Shown one piece after another: positions 24,693 through 33,605 of a stretch of DNA of 64,000 bases. Below the pieces are notes generated by a model. That model did not search any database. It saw only the letters and a program-made list of their open reading frames with translations, and had not been told where the DNA came from. Position 1 is the stretch's first letter. Every line of letters begins with the position of its first letter. Origin of the DNA: an uncultured Clostridia bacterium (GTDB lineage Bacteria; Bacillota; Clostridia; Christensenellales; UBA3700); assembly GCA_937880755.1 (NCBI GenBank), contig CALGRX010000021.1, positions 1 through 64,000 of the forward strand. Direction: 5' to 3'. A program made the translations under genes and the position numbers.

Positions 24693-25868
24693 ATGGATAA
24701 CAAAGCTATGTATAAATTGAGTTACGGACTATTCGTCCTGACGGCAAAAGACGGAGACAAGGACAACGGTTGCATTATCAACACCGCTATTCAAGCGGCT
24801 TCCGCACCTAACCAGATGAGTATATGCGTCAACAAAGCCAACTATACTCACGATATGATTGCCAAGACGGGAATATTTACGGTGTCGATTATTAGTCAAA
24901 AGGCGAAATTCGACCTCTTTAAGCGTTTCGGCTTCCAATCGGGTAGAAACGCAGACAAGTTTGAGGGCTTTGCTAATTGCGAAAGAGGGGCTAACGGATT
25001 GTTGTATATTACAGAGGGAGCCAACGCCTATATATCGGTCAAGGTGGACAAGACGGTGGACTTGGGCTCGCACACTATGTTCGTCGGTGAGATAACCGAT
25101 ATGGAGGTGCTTGACGATAGCCTATCGGCTACTTACGAGTATTACTTCAACAATATCAAACCAAAGCCACAACCCGTAGGTGTGACCGAAAACGGACAAA
25201 CGGTATGGCGTTGCACGATATGCGGATACGAGTACGTAGGGGAAGAACTTCCTAAGGATTTCGTATGCCCTATATGCAAGCACCCTGCATCCGACTTTGA
25301 AAAAGTAGTCAGAGCCGAAAGCCAATCGGACAAGAATAAATACGCAGGCACCAAGACGGAGAAGAACTTGCACGACGCCTTTGCCGGAGAGTCGCAAGCG
25401 AGAAATAAGTACACGTATTTTGCCTCGGTGGCGCAACGCGACGGCTACGAACAAATTGCCGCGCTATTCCTCAAGACGGCGGAAAACGAGAGAGAACACG
25501 CTAAAATGTGGTTTAACGAGCTTGGCGGCATAGGCGATACGGCTACAAACCTCGAGAGTGCTGCCGACGGCGAAAACTACGAGTGGACGGATATGTACGA
25601 CGGCTTTGCTAAGACCGCCGAAGAGGAAGGCTTTAGCGAACTAGCCGAAAAATTCCGCAAGGTGGGCGCGATAGAAAAGCGTCACGAAGAGCGTTATCGC
25701 GCCTTGCTCAAAAACGTGGAAACGCGCGAAGTATTTGAAAAGAGCGAGGTCAAAGTATGGGAGTGCCGCAACTGCGGACACGTCGTCGTAGGAACTAAAG
25801 CGCCGGATATTTGCGAGGTATGTATGTATCCGCAAGCCTACTTTGAAGTGAGCGAAGAAAATTATTGA
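24693..25868 (+). CDS. Flavin reductase-rubredoxin-rubrerythrin fusion protein
   Basis: Four modules occur in one 391-aa chain. Residues 1-155 form a flavin-reductase-like FMN-binding split barrel as in high-molecular-weight rubredoxin; 172-205 a rubredoxin (Cys174, 177, 192, 195); 222-345 a rubrerythrin di-iron domain (FAGESQARNKY, ENEREHAKM, EKRHEERY); 357-385 the rubrerythrin C-terminal rubredoxin (Cys358, 361, 374, 377). Known: Hrb passes electrons to flavodiiron proteins, and rubrerythrin reduces H2O2. The fusion would wire reductase to peroxidase in one polypeptide. A flavodiiron protein gene lies at 49682. Confidence 0.9.
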   Translation: MDNKAMYKLSYGLFVLTAKDGDKDNGCIINTAIQAASAPNQMSICVNKANYTHDMIAKTGIFTVSIISQKAKFDLFKRFGFQSGRNADKFEGFANCERGANGLLYITEGANAYISVKVDKTVDLGSHTMFVGEITDMEVLDDSLSATYEYYFNNIKPKPQPVGVTENGQTVWRCTICGYEYVGEELPKDFVCPICKHPASDFEKVVRAESQSDKNKYAGTKTEKNLHDAFAGESQARNKYTYFASVAQRDGYEQIAALFLKTAENEREHAKMWFNELGGIGDTATNLESAADGENYEWTDMYDGFAKTAEEEGFSELAEKFRKVGAIEKRHEERYRALLKNVETREVFEKSEVKVWECRNCGHVVVGTKAPDICEVCMYPQAYFEVSEENY

Positions 25869-25907
25869 GAGTAGGCGGGTAGCCAATATTTAGCCAACGA
25901 TATCGAG

Positions 25908-25945
25908 GTGCCACGGAAGGACTTAATCTTTTCGTGGCACTTTGG
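25908..25945 (+). terminator. Hairpin after the redox fusion gene
   Basis: Perfect 8-bp arms GTGCCACG (25908-25915) and CGTGGCAC (25933-25940), 17-nt loop, then only TTTGG, so a weak terminator at best. Confidence 0.45.
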
Positions 25946-25961
25946 CGTCAAAAGGGGGAAT

Positions 25962-26105
25962 ATGGCAAGCAGTAAAGAGTTTAGAGATTACGTATTGGAA
26001 CAACTCGCAGAGTTAAATGTTACGAGCAGACCTAAAAAGCACAAGACTCCTAAGAGTCTTGTCCAATGCCAAATAATCGAAATTATGGAGTGTATTATTG
26101 ATTGA
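25962..26105 (+). pseudogene. Truncated TfoX/Sxy N-terminal domain
   Basis: The ATG at 25962 has a good AGGGGGAA ribosome site. MASSKEFRDYVLEQLAEL followed by TSRP is the start of the TfoX N-terminal domain, which normally continues MMGEYLLYYxGK. Here the reading changes to KKHKTPKSLVQCQ and ends after 47 aa, with an AAGAGTCTT repeat at the break. Probably a remnant; a very small functional protein cannot be excluded. Confidence 0.5.
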
Positions 26106-26433
26106 GCAACTTGTTGCTCTTGTCGATTATTTGTTGGCCGTATTTTTTCTTGCCACCGGCTAGCACATTGTTGTAAATCAAGTGGTTGGTAGAGAGAAAC
26201 GCAATGCCTACTAAGCCGATGACAATGCCGAGTATCATAAAGTCGCCGATGACCTTCATCGCTAGGCACATGCCCACGCCGAGCAATAGGGTGGCGACTA
26301 CGCCGATGACGTATGCAGTTATTTTGGCAGGGCGTTTTGCCTTGCGGTCAAGAGCCTTCAATTCGTCAAACTCCGTAACTTCCTTTGCTTCATATTGTTT
26401 TTTGATAGCTTGGATATGTTTTTGATTTTCCAT
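26095..26433 (-). CDS. Small membrane protein, two transmembrane segments
   Basis: A 112-aa protein. A charged helical N-terminus (residues 1-35, DELKALDRKAKRPAKI) precedes two membrane helices (about 36-58 and 64-84) and a basic tail. I recall close relatives across Clostridia with the same DELKALD...RPA motif and no established role. Start ATG 26433, 7 nt after AAGGAG; the ATG at 26439 is too close to it. It converges on the TfoX remnant and overlaps its 3' end by 11 nt. Confidence 0.65.
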   Translation of the reverse strand: MENQKHIQAIKKQYEAKEVTEFDELKALDRKAKRPAKITAYVIGVVATLLLGVGMCLAMKVIGDFMILGIVIGLVGIAFLSTNHLIYNNVLAGGKKKYGQQIIDKSNKLLNQ

Positions 26434-26516
26434 ATTCATTCTCCTTTTGGTTTTGTACTTACATTATACGGAGCGGTTGTTGTTGAATTATCGTTGTTGT
26501 GTTAAAGTTTTGTTAA

Positions 26517-26680
26517 TTTTGACGGCGGATATGCTTGTTATGCTTTGTCGCTCTCGCGGCGAATATGCGTCGCAATACTGCGTCGTAACTTACGTTTTTG
26601 TTTGGTCACATACAAACAGTATGCTCCTGTCGCTCAAGCCTCGCTTTCTCGCCTAACTCGCACCGATAGCGTGAGAATAA
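26517..26680. repeat. Dispersed repeat, family C, copy 3
   Basis: TTTTGACGGCGGATATG, then TTTGTCGCTCTCGCGGCG, ATGCGTCG, ACTGCGTCGTAACTTAC and TTTGGTCACATACAA: the best match to copy 1 (5308-5475). Confidence 0.8.
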
Positions 26681-26774
26681 TATGATAAATAATATAAATA
26701 ATAGGTAAAAAGGACAAGTTATCTAAATATATTGTAAAATCGGGGCAAATAAGTAGCTTTTTGAAAAATCGCCG

Positions 26775-26803
26775 TTGACTTGGCAAGGAAAGTATTGTAA
26801 GAT
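26775..26803 (+). promoter_or_regulatory. Promoter of the atp operon
   Basis: TTGACT (26775-26780), 17 bp, TAAGAT (26798-26803). The leader is about 44 nt long with AAAGGG before the first ATG. Confidence 0.55.
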
Positions 26804-26853
26804 ATTATTTAGATTATATTGATAAAATTGGGTCGTTATAGCAAAGGGAATGT

Positions 26854-27348
26854 ATGAAACTCGATAAGACTATCTATAAAGAAACGGCGTATATCGCGAT
26901 TTGGACGTTGATATTCAGCGTGTTGATGAACGCGGTTTTTTTGGTGGTCAAGAAGTGGGATTTGACTGTGCTTTGGGGCAACTTGCTGAGTTTTGCAGGC
27001 GGAGTACTCAATTTCTTTTTGTTGGGAGTGACGGTGCAAAAAGCCTTGAATTTTGAAGAAAAAAAGGCAAAAAATGCTATGAAATTGTCGCAAAGTCTTA
27101 GACTTTTGATGACTTTCGTCATAGCGGTGGTGGGCGTGGTGCTTAAGTGTTTCAACACCGTTGCCGTGCTGGTGCCGTTGATTTTTCCAAGGATTGCCAT
27201 TGCTATGAGACCGCTATTTGACAAAAAAACGAGCAAAGGAGGGGAATTAAGTGGAAACGGACGAGACGATAGCCTTGCAGGCGAGCCAAAAGACGGACGA
27301 GTTGACGACGCAGATGCCACAGTCGAGCCAACTATCGAAGAAGACTAA
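26854..27348 (+). CDS. atpI: ATP synthase subunit I-like membrane protein
   Basis: The first gene of the atp operon. Four hydrophobic segments lie in residues 10-115, with a charged loop FEEKKAKNAMKLSQSLR between the pairs, as in AtpI-type proteins that help c-ring assembly or Mg2+ uptake. The C-terminal 40 residues are acidic and low-complexity. Identity rests on topology and position before atpB. Its last 98 nt also encode the start of subunit a in another frame. Confidence 0.7.
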   Translation: MKLDKTIYKETAYIAIWTLIFSVLMNAVFLVVKKWDLTVLWGNLLSFAGGVLNFFLLGVTVQKALNFEEKKAKNAMKLSQSLRLLMTFVIAVVGVVLKCFNTVAVLVPLIFPRIAIAMRPLFDKKTSKGGELSGNGRDDSLAGEPKDGRVDDADATVEPTIEED

Positions 27349-28249
27349 CGATACCCTCTTTAGATTGGTAGATATATTGCTAATAATCGGTATGATTTTG
27401 CCTATAGTGGCGGCAATGACTCTCAAAGTTATCTTCACCCCCGCTTCGCAAGGCGTGGAAATTACGGGCGCACTCATTTATTTTACCATTCCTATGCCTT
27501 TTATGGATTTGCCGATAGGCGAATCGCAAGTCAATAGCTGGCTACTCATTATATCAATAATCTTTCTATGCCTCTTTATGACGCACGGCATCAAGGAAAG
27601 ACCTAACCTAAAAAGACAATACGTCATCGAATGGGCGGTGGACAAGGTCAAAGCTATGGTGGGCGAGAGTATGGGAGAATACTTCGCGGGGTTTGCCTCA
27701 TTTATTGCGGGCATTATGGTGTTGTCTGCTTTCTCCAGCCTTATGTCGCTGGTGGGACTATTCCCTCCGACCTCGGATATCAACGTCGTTGCGGGTTGGG
27801 CGATACTAGTATTCTTTATCATCACCTACTACAAGATGAAGTGCGGACCCGTCAATTACCTCAAGGGCTTTACCAAGCCGGTGGCGCTACTGTTGCCTAT
27901 CAATATCATCAGTGAGTTTGCCACCCCCGTGTCTATGGCGTTCCGTCACTACGGCAACATACTGTCGGGTACGGTAATATCGGTATTGCTGGGAGCGGCT
28001 TTGAGGGCTCTATCGGCAAAGATACTCGGTTGGTTGCCGGGATTTTTGGGCGATATACCTTATCTGCAAGTGGGTATCCCTGCCGTATTGTCGTTGTACT
28101 TCGACGTGTTTAGTTCGCTATTGCAAGCATATATCTTTGCAATGTTGACTATGATGTACGTGTCCAGCGCCTTCGAGTACGACCTATATCAGCAAAGACA
28201 AATAGATAAGCAAAAAAAGAAACAAAAAAAGGCTGCCGCTAACGCATAG
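27251..28249 (+). CDS. atpB: ATP synthase subunit a
   Basis: A membrane stator subunit forming the ion half-channels. LLPINIISEFATPVSMAFRHYGNILSG carries the essential Arg (FRHYGN) and is followed by the terminal helices. 332 aa, longer than usual because of an N-terminal extension of about 35 residues and a Lys-rich tail. The GTG at 27251 has a very strong AAAGGAGGGG (27236-27245); the next Met (27314) has none. This start puts 98 nt inside atpI. Confidence 0.92.
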   Translation: METDETIALQASQKTDELTTQMPQSSQLSKKTNDTLFRLVDILLIIGMILPIVAAMTLKVIFTPASQGVEITGALIYFTIPMPFMDLPIGESQVNSWLLIISIIFLCLFMTHGIKERPNLKRQYVIEWAVDKVKAMVGESMGEYFAGFASFIAGIMVLSAFSSLMSLVGLFPPTSDINVVAGWAILVFFIITYYKMKCGPVNYLKGFTKPVALLLPINIISEFATPVSMAFRHYGNILSGTVISVLLGAALRALSAKILGWLPGFLGDIPYLQVGIPAVLSLYFDVFSSLLQAYIFAMLTMMYVSSAFEYDLYQQRQIDKQKKKQKKAAANA

Positions 28250-28290
28250 CCTAATATATAAATAAAAAACTATATAAATGGAGAAAAAAT

Positions 28291-28572
28291 ATGGAACTTG
28301 CAATTGGTATTATTTTGGGTTGCTGCGCACTTGGCGCAGGCACTGCAATGATAGCGGGTATCGGACCCGGTATCGGTGAAGGTAACGCCGTAGGTAAAGC
28401 CTGCGAAGCTATCGGTCGTCAACCTGAGAGCAAGGGTAGCGTAACTTCTACCATGTTGATGGGTTGCGCAGTTGCCGAGACGACGGGTCTTTACGCATTG
28501 ATTATAGCAATTTTGCTTATCTTCGTTGCGCCTAACTATCTCGTTAATATCCTTATGAAATTTATCGGCTAA
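28291..28572 (+). CDS. atpE: ATP synthase subunit c, two-carboxylate type
   Basis: The rotor subunit, 93 aa, two helices. The C-terminal helix holds the ion-binding Glu63 (GCAVAETTGLYALI). The N-terminal helix has a second Glu30 in GPGIGEGNAVG, where Na+-type rotors usually have Gln. A Glu/Glu pair is the arrangement reported for the Fusobacterium nucleatum Na+-driven rotor. T64 replaces the usual Ser. Na+ coupling is therefore predicted. The loop RQPESKG contacts gamma and epsilon. Confidence 0.94.
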   Translation: MELAIGIILGCCALGAGTAMIAGIGPGIGEGNAVGKACEAIGRQPESKGSVTSTMLMGCAVAETTGLYALIIAILLIFVAPNYLVNILMKFIG

Positions 28573-28584
28573 TCGGAGGCAAAA

Positions 28585-29097
28585 ATGCAAACTTCAGAGA
28601 TTATATCTGTCAATATCTGGCAAATAATCATCTCGCTGTGCAACCTTTTGATTATCTTCGTCATCCTCAAAAAATTGCTCTTCAAGCCTATCCAAAAGAT
28701 GCTGGACAAGCGCAAAAATATGATTGACGAACAGTACGACAATGCTCAAAAGGCTCAAGATGAAGCCGAAGCCGCTAAAGCCGAGTGGGACGACAAAATG
28801 GCTACCGCCGACGCAGAAGCAAAGGGTATCATCGATTCCGCCAACAAGCGTGCCGAAAAAATCAACGAAAAAGCCACCTTGGAAGCGAGAGAAAAAGCCG
28901 ACGCTATCGTCAGACAAGCTCAAGTCGACGCAGACCTCGAGAGAAAGAAGGCTGTGGACGATATCAAGAGGGAGATTGTCGACGTGTCGTCTTGCCTTGC
29001 CGAAAAGATAATCGAGAGAGAAATCGACGTGGACGACCACCGCAAGTTGATAGACAGCTTTATCGACAAGATTGGAGAGGACGATGATAACCAATAA
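28585..29097 (+). CDS. atpF: ATP synthase subunit b
   Basis: Peripheral-stalk subunit of 170 aa. One N-terminal membrane helix (about 10-28) is followed by LFKPIQKMLDKRKNMIDEQYDNAQ and a long Ala/Glu/Lys-rich coiled coil to the C-terminus. A Shine-Dalgarno GGAGG precedes ATG 28585, 12 nt after atpE. Overlaps atpH by 14 nt. Confidence 0.92.
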   Translation: MQTSEIISVNIWQIIISLCNLLIIFVILKKLLFKPIQKMLDKRKNMIDEQYDNAQKAQDEAEAAKAEWDDKMATADAEAKGIIDSANKRAEKINEKATLEAREKADAIVRQAQVDADLERKKAVDDIKREIVDVSSCLAEKIIEREIDVDDHRKLIDSFIDKIGEDDDNQ

Positions 29098-29617
29098 GGT
29101 AAGCGCGGAATACGCAGGCGCATTGTTTGAACTGTCGATGGAGAAGGGAGCGCAAAAGAAGTACTACGACGACTTGATGACGATAAGTAAGTCAATCAAG
29201 GAAAATCCGCTCTTTGTCGAAATTCTCGTGTCGCCCAACGTTACGCTAGCGCAAAAAAAAGAGGTCGTAGACCAAACTTTCGGCTCTTTGAGCGAGGACG
29301 TGGTGTCCTTGGTCAAATTGTTGTGCGAAAAAAAGCGATTTGATATGTTTGACTTCGTGAGTCAAGACTACGAAGCCCTATACAACGAGGCAAGCAAGAT
29401 TTTGCCTGCCAAGGTTAGGACAGCGGCTCCTCTTAGCGCGGAAGAAGAGAAAAGACTCGTGGAAACGCTGGAAAAGAAGAGCGGAAATAAGGTCAAACTC
29501 GAACTAGAAATAGACGAGAAGATTTTGGGTGGAATGATAATCGAACTCGACGGCAAAATCATAGACGGAAGCCTAAAAACTCGTCTGAACAGAATAAAGG
29601 AAGTGATTGATAAATGA
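29084..29617 (+). CDS. atpH: ATP synthase subunit delta
   Basis: It joins the peripheral stalk to the top of F1. The N-terminal helical domain (SAEYAGALFELSMEKGAQK) and the C-terminal EIDEKILGGMIIELDGKIIDGSLKTRL are both typical. I start at ATG 29084, just after GGAGAGG, giving 177 aa; a TTG at 29072 overlaps that ribosome site. Overlaps atpF by 14 nt and atpA by 4 (ATGA). Confidence 0.92.
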   Translation: MITNKVSAEYAGALFELSMEKGAQKKYYDDLMTISKSIKENPLFVEILVSPNVTLAQKKEVVDQTFGSLSEDVVSLVKLLCEKKRFDMFDFVSQDYEALYNEASKILPAKVRTAAPLSAEEEKRLVETLEKKSGNKVKLELEIDEKILGGMIIELDGKIIDGSLKTRLNRIKEVIDK

Positions 29618-31107
29618 ACGGTAGACCCGAAGAAATAAGCAGTATCATCAAAGACCAAATCAAGAATTACAATTCCCGTATCGAGATGAAAGAGACGGGT
29701 AAGGTTATTCTCGTCGGCGACTCTATCGCTAAGGTCTACGGACTAAAGGATTGTATGTCCAGCGAATTGTTGGAATTCGACGACGGAAGTTTCGGCATTG
29801 CTCAAAACCTCGAAGCCGAGACCGTGTCGGTGGCAATTCTCTCCGACACCAACCAAATCCACGAGGGAAGTATCGTCAAGAGAACGGGTAGAGTAGTGTC
29901 CGTACCCGTGGGTGAAGCTTTGCTAGGTAGAATAGTCGACGCTCTAGGTCAACCAATCGACGGCAAAGGTCCCGTGGCTTACACGACGACCAAGCCCGTG
30001 GAAGCCGAAGCTCCGGGAATTATCGAAAGACAGAGCGTATCGGTGCCTTTGCAGACGGGTATCAAGGCCATAGACAGTATGATTCCTATAGGCAGAGGTC
30101 AGCGTGAGCTTATCATAGGCGACAGACAGACGGGTAAGACCGCTATCGTAACCGATACTATCATCAACCAAAAAAATACCGGCGTGTTGTGCATATACGT
30201 GGCTATAGGCCAAAAGAGTACGTCGGTGGTACAACTAGCGCAAGAGCTCAGCAAAGCGGGCGCAATGGAATATACCATTATCGTGTCGGCTTCGGCTGCG
30301 GAGAGCGCGCCTTTGCAATATATCGCGCCTTATGCGGGGTGCGCTATGGCGGAATACTTTAGAGAACAAGGCAAGGACGTGTTGATTATTTACGACGACT
30401 TGTCCAAGCATGCCGTGGCGTATCGTGCGCTATCCTTGCTTATTCGTAGACCACCGGGACGTGAGGCGTACCCCGGCGACGTATTCTACTTGCACTCTCG
30501 TCTTTTGGAGAGAGCTGCGTGCGTTGCGCCCGAGTACGGCGGAGGCTCGATTACGGCGCTCCCTATCATAGAAACGCAAGCGGGCGACGTGTCGGCGTAC
30601 ATTCCTACCAACGTTATTTCGATAACCGACGGACAAATATTCCTCGAGACCGAGCTGTTTAACGCGGGCGTTATGCCTGCTATCAACCCCGGTATCTCCG
30701 TCAGCCGTGTAGGCGGTTCGGCGCAAATCAAGGGTATGAAAAAGGTGGCGGGCGAACTCAAACTGCTTTACTCGCAATATAGAGAGTTGCAAGCATTCGC
30801 TCAATTCGGTAGCGACCTTGACCAAGACACCAAAAAGCGTCTTGCCCTCGGTGAAAGAATTGCCGAAGTGCTAAAACAAAAGCGCAACGCTCCCGTTAGA
30901 GTGGGCTGTCAAGTGGCTATCGTCTACGCAGTCGTCAACGGATATCTCGACGAAGTGCCCGTGGACAAGGTTAGGAAGTACGAAAAGGCTCTATACGAAA
31001 CGTTGGAGAGCGATTATCTCGACCTTTTGACGAGAATAGAGAGAGGTGAGTACGGAGATAGCGAGATAGAAGAACTCAAGCAAGCATTGAGCGGTTTGAG
31101 GTGGTAA
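29614..31107 (+). CDS. atpA: ATP synthase subunit alpha
   Basis: Regulatory nucleotide-binding subunit of F1, 497 aa. Walker A GDRQTGKTAIVTDTI, the DDLSKHAVAYR Walker B region, LLIRRPPGREAYPGDVFYLHSRLLERA and the signature PAINPGISVSRVGGSAQ are intact. GTG-free ATG start overlaps atpH by 4 nt; atpG begins 1 nt after the stop. Confidence 0.97.
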   Translation: MNGRPEEISSIIKDQIKNYNSRIEMKETGKVILVGDSIAKVYGLKDCMSSELLEFDDGSFGIAQNLEAETVSVAILSDTNQIHEGSIVKRTGRVVSVPVGEALLGRIVDALGQPIDGKGPVAYTTTKPVEAEAPGIIERQSVSVPLQTGIKAIDSMIPIGRGQRELIIGDRQTGKTAIVTDTIINQKNTGVLCIYVAIGQKSTSVVQLAQELSKAGAMEYTIIVSASAAESAPLQYIAPYAGCAMAEYFREQGKDVLIIYDDLSKHAVAYRALSLLIRRPPGREAYPGDVFYLHSRLLERAACVAPEYGGGSITALPIIETQAGDVSAYIPTNVISITDGQIFLETELFNAGVMPAINPGISVSRVGGSAQIKGMKKVAGELKLLYSQYRELQAFAQFGSDLDQDTKKRLALGERIAEVLKQKRNAPVRVGCQVAIVYAVVNGYLDEVPVDKVRKYEKALYETLESDYLDLLTRIERGEYGDSEIEELKQALSGLRW

Positions 31108-31108
31108 A

Positions 31109-31912
31109 ATGGGCGCAAATATCAAAAATCTGCGCATAAGAATTAAGAGCGTCGACTCGACTCTGCACCTTACCACGGCTATGGGATTGGTGGCTTCGTC
31201 CAAAATCCGTAGGGCGCAAATCAATATGACCAAAGCTAACGAATACGTGGACGCAGTGCAAGGATTGATTGGCGCTTTGACTGCGGGCGGAGAGTGTAGA
31301 AGCTCCGTATATATGCAACAACGTGAGAGTGATAGAGTAAAGCTGGTCGTCATTGCGGGCGATAGAGGACTTGCGGGCGGATACAACGCCAACGTCTTTA
31401 GAGCGGTCAAAGAATACCAAGACGCCGACGTGGTTGCCATAGGCAAGAGAGCGTGCGAGAGATACGGTCAACCTATCAATTCTTCGGAGAAGATTGAGTA
31501 TGACGAGATATATAAACTTGCCGAAGAACTGTGTGCGGAATGGCGTGAGGGTCAATATGACAAGATAGGCATCGTTGACACCAAATACGTGTCAATGTTG
31601 ACGCAACAGACTAGAGTGAGATGGATTTTTCCATTGGAAATTGCCGAAAACCCAACCGCTACGGGAATGATATTCGAACCCGACCGTATGACTGTGTTGG
31701 AGAGAGCCGTGCCTACCTACGTGGCGGGAATGATTTTCGGCTCGGTGAGAGAGAGCTTTGCAAGCGAGGTGGTGGCAAGAAGAACTGCCATGGACTCGGC
31801 GGGCAAGAACGCTCAAACTATGATAGACGATTTGCAACTGCAATACAACCGCGCAAGACAGGGCGCTATTACGCAAGAAATTACCGAAATAGTGGCAGGC
31901 AGCGGAAACTAA
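31109..31912 (+). CDS. atpG: ATP synthase subunit gamma
   Basis: Central rotor shaft of F1, 267 aa (somewhat short compared with about 285). The N-terminal helix ANIKNLRIRIKSVDSTLHLTTAMGLVASSKIRRA and C-terminal helix ARRTAMDSAGKNAQTMIDDLQLQYNRARQGAITQEITEIVAG form the coiled-coil axle; GDRGLAGGYNANV is the family signature in the middle. Confidence 0.95.
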   Translation: MGANIKNLRIRIKSVDSTLHLTTAMGLVASSKIRRAQINMTKANEYVDAVQGLIGALTAGGECRSSVYMQQRESDRVKLVVIAGDRGLAGGYNANVFRAVKEYQDADVVAIGKRACERYGQPINSSEKIEYDEIYKLAEELCAEWREGQYDKIGIVDTKYVSMLTQQTRVRWIFPLEIAENPTATGMIFEPDRMTVLERAVPTYVAGMIFGSVRESFASEVVARRTAMDSAGKNAQTMIDDLQLQYNRARQGAITQEITEIVAGSGN

Positions 31913-31925
31913 AGGAGGATAGCGT

Positions 31926-33320
31926 ATGTCAAAAAAGTATACGGGCAGAGTGTCGCAGATTATGGGGCCTGTCGTCGACGTTGCGTTTGACGAGGGGCAT
32001 CTGCCTGCAATTTACAACGCTTTGGAGATAGATAACAACGGCAAAAAACTCACCGTTGAAGTGGCTCAACATATAGGCGACAACGTGGTGCGTTGTATCG
32101 CAATGTCGTCCACCGACGGCTTGAAACGCCACACCCCCGTCTACGATACGGGCAAGACTATAAGCGTGCCGGTAGGAGAAGAGACGTTGGGTAGAATATT
32201 CAACGTGCTCGGCGATACCGTCGACAACGGCGAGGAAGTCAAGACCGACGAGAGATGGAACATTCACCGACAACCGCCCGAGTTTGACGAACTCTCCACT
32301 TCTACCGAGGTTTTGGAGACGGGCATCAAGGTCATAGACCTCATTTGTCCTTATTCTAAGGGCGGTAAGATTGGTTTGTTCGGCGGTGCGGGCGTAGGTA
32401 AGACGGTGCTGATAATGGAACTTATCAACAATATCGCCAAGCGTCACGGCGGTCTATCGGTATTTACGGGCGTGGGAGAAAGAACTCGTGAGGGCAACGA
32501 CCTATACAACGAAATGAAACAGTCGGGAGTACTCAAAAACACTGCCCTCGTGTACGGTCAAATGAACGAGCCACCGGGAGCGAGAATGAGAGTCGCTCTG
32601 TCGGGACTCACTATGGCGGAATACTTTAGAGATAGCAAGGGGCAAGACGTGTTGCTATTTATCGACAATATTTTCCGTTTTACCCAAGCGGGTAGCGAAG
32701 TGTCGGCTTTGCTCGGACGTATGCCTTCGGCGGTAGGTTATCAACCTACTTTGGCTACCGAAATGGGCGCATTGCAAGAGAGAATTACCTCTACCAAAAA
32801 GGGCTCTATCACCTCGGTACAAGCCGTGTACGTGCCTGCCGACGACCTCACCGACCCTGCTCCGGCAACCACCTTTGCCCACCTCGACGCAACGACGGTG
32901 CTATCGAGAAATATCGCTTCGCAAGGTATATATCCTGCCGTTGACCCGTTGGAGTCGACTAGTCGTATCCTAGACGCCGACATTCTCGGCGAAGAGCATT
33001 ATTACGTGGCAAGAGAAGTGCAGAGAGTATTGCAGAGATACAAGGAATTGATGGATATCATCGCCATCATGGGTATGGACGAACTGTCCGACGAGGACAA
33101 ACTGCTCGTGCAAAGAGCAAGAAAAATCCAAAGATTTTTGTCGCAACCTTTTGACGTGTCGGAGAAGTTTACCGGCTTCAAGGGCGTGTACGTACCTCTA
33201 AAGGAGACGATAAGAGGATTTAGAGAAATCTTGGAAGGCAAACACGACGACTTGCCTGAGTCGGCTTTCTTGTTCGTGGGTACTATTGACGAAGCGGTAG
33301 AAAAGGCAAAGAGAGTATAA
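31926..33320 (+). CDS. atpD: ATP synthase subunit beta
   Basis: Catalytic subunit of F1, 464 aa. Walker A GGAGVGKTVLIMELINNIA, catalytic Glu in GVGERTREGNDLY, LLFIDNIFRFTQAGSEVSALLGRMPSAVGYQP (Walker B) and the DELSDED segment in the C-terminal helices are all present. Shine-Dalgarno AAAGGAGG before ATG 31926. Confidence 0.97.
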   Translation: MSKKYTGRVSQIMGPVVDVAFDEGHLPAIYNALEIDNNGKKLTVEVAQHIGDNVVRCIAMSSTDGLKRHTPVYDTGKTISVPVGEETLGRIFNVLGDTVDNGEEVKTDERWNIHRQPPEFDELSTSTEVLETGIKVIDLICPYSKGGKIGLFGGAGVGKTVLIMELINNIAKRHGGLSVFTGVGERTREGNDLYNEMKQSGVLKNTALVYGQMNEPPGARMRVALSGLTMAEYFRDSKGQDVLLFIDNIFRFTQAGSEVSALLGRMPSAVGYQPTLATEMGALQERITSTKKGSITSVQAVYVPADDLTDPAPATTFAHLDATTVLSRNIASQGIYPAVDPLESTSRILDADILGEEHYYVAREVQRVLQRYKELMDIIAIMGMDELSDEDKLLVQRARKIQRFLSQPFDVSEKFTGFKGVYVPLKETIRGFREILEGKHDDLPESAFLFVGTIDEAVEKAKRV

Positions 33321-33321
33321 A

Positions 33322-33585
33322 ATGAAGGACTTTAGATTGATAGTTTCTACACCTAACGGCAACGCCTTGGATAGACAAGTGCAAATGCTTAGCGTGCGCG
33401 GAGTGGACGGCGACCTCGCCGTTATGGCGGGGCACGTGCCGTTTTGTACTGCCGTCAAGCCTTGCAGATGCAAGATTTGGACGGACGACGAGGATATAAC
33501 CGCCGTCATCGACGCCGGTATTTTGGTCGTTGGTCAAGAAAAAGTCATATTACTAGTCGGCACTATGACGATAGACGAAGAGTAG
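33322..33585 (+). CDS. atpC: ATP synthase subunit epsilon, lacking the C-terminal helices
   Basis: Only 87 aa, against 130-140 for typical epsilon. It contains the N-terminal beta-sandwich (FRLIVSTPNGNALDRQVQMLSVRGVDGDLAVMAGHVPF) that grips gamma and the c-ring, but ends at GTMTIDEE, exactly where the two-helix inhibitory domain normally begins. A real terminator follows 20 nt later, so this is the natural end of the operon and not a sequence break. Confidence 0.88.
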   Translation: MKDFRLIVSTPNGNALDRQVQMLSVRGVDGDLAVMAGHVPFCTAVKPCRCKIWTDDEDITAVIDAGILVVGQEKVILLVGTMTIDEE

Positions 33586-33605
33586 TATCAATTAGTAAAA
33601 TAGTA

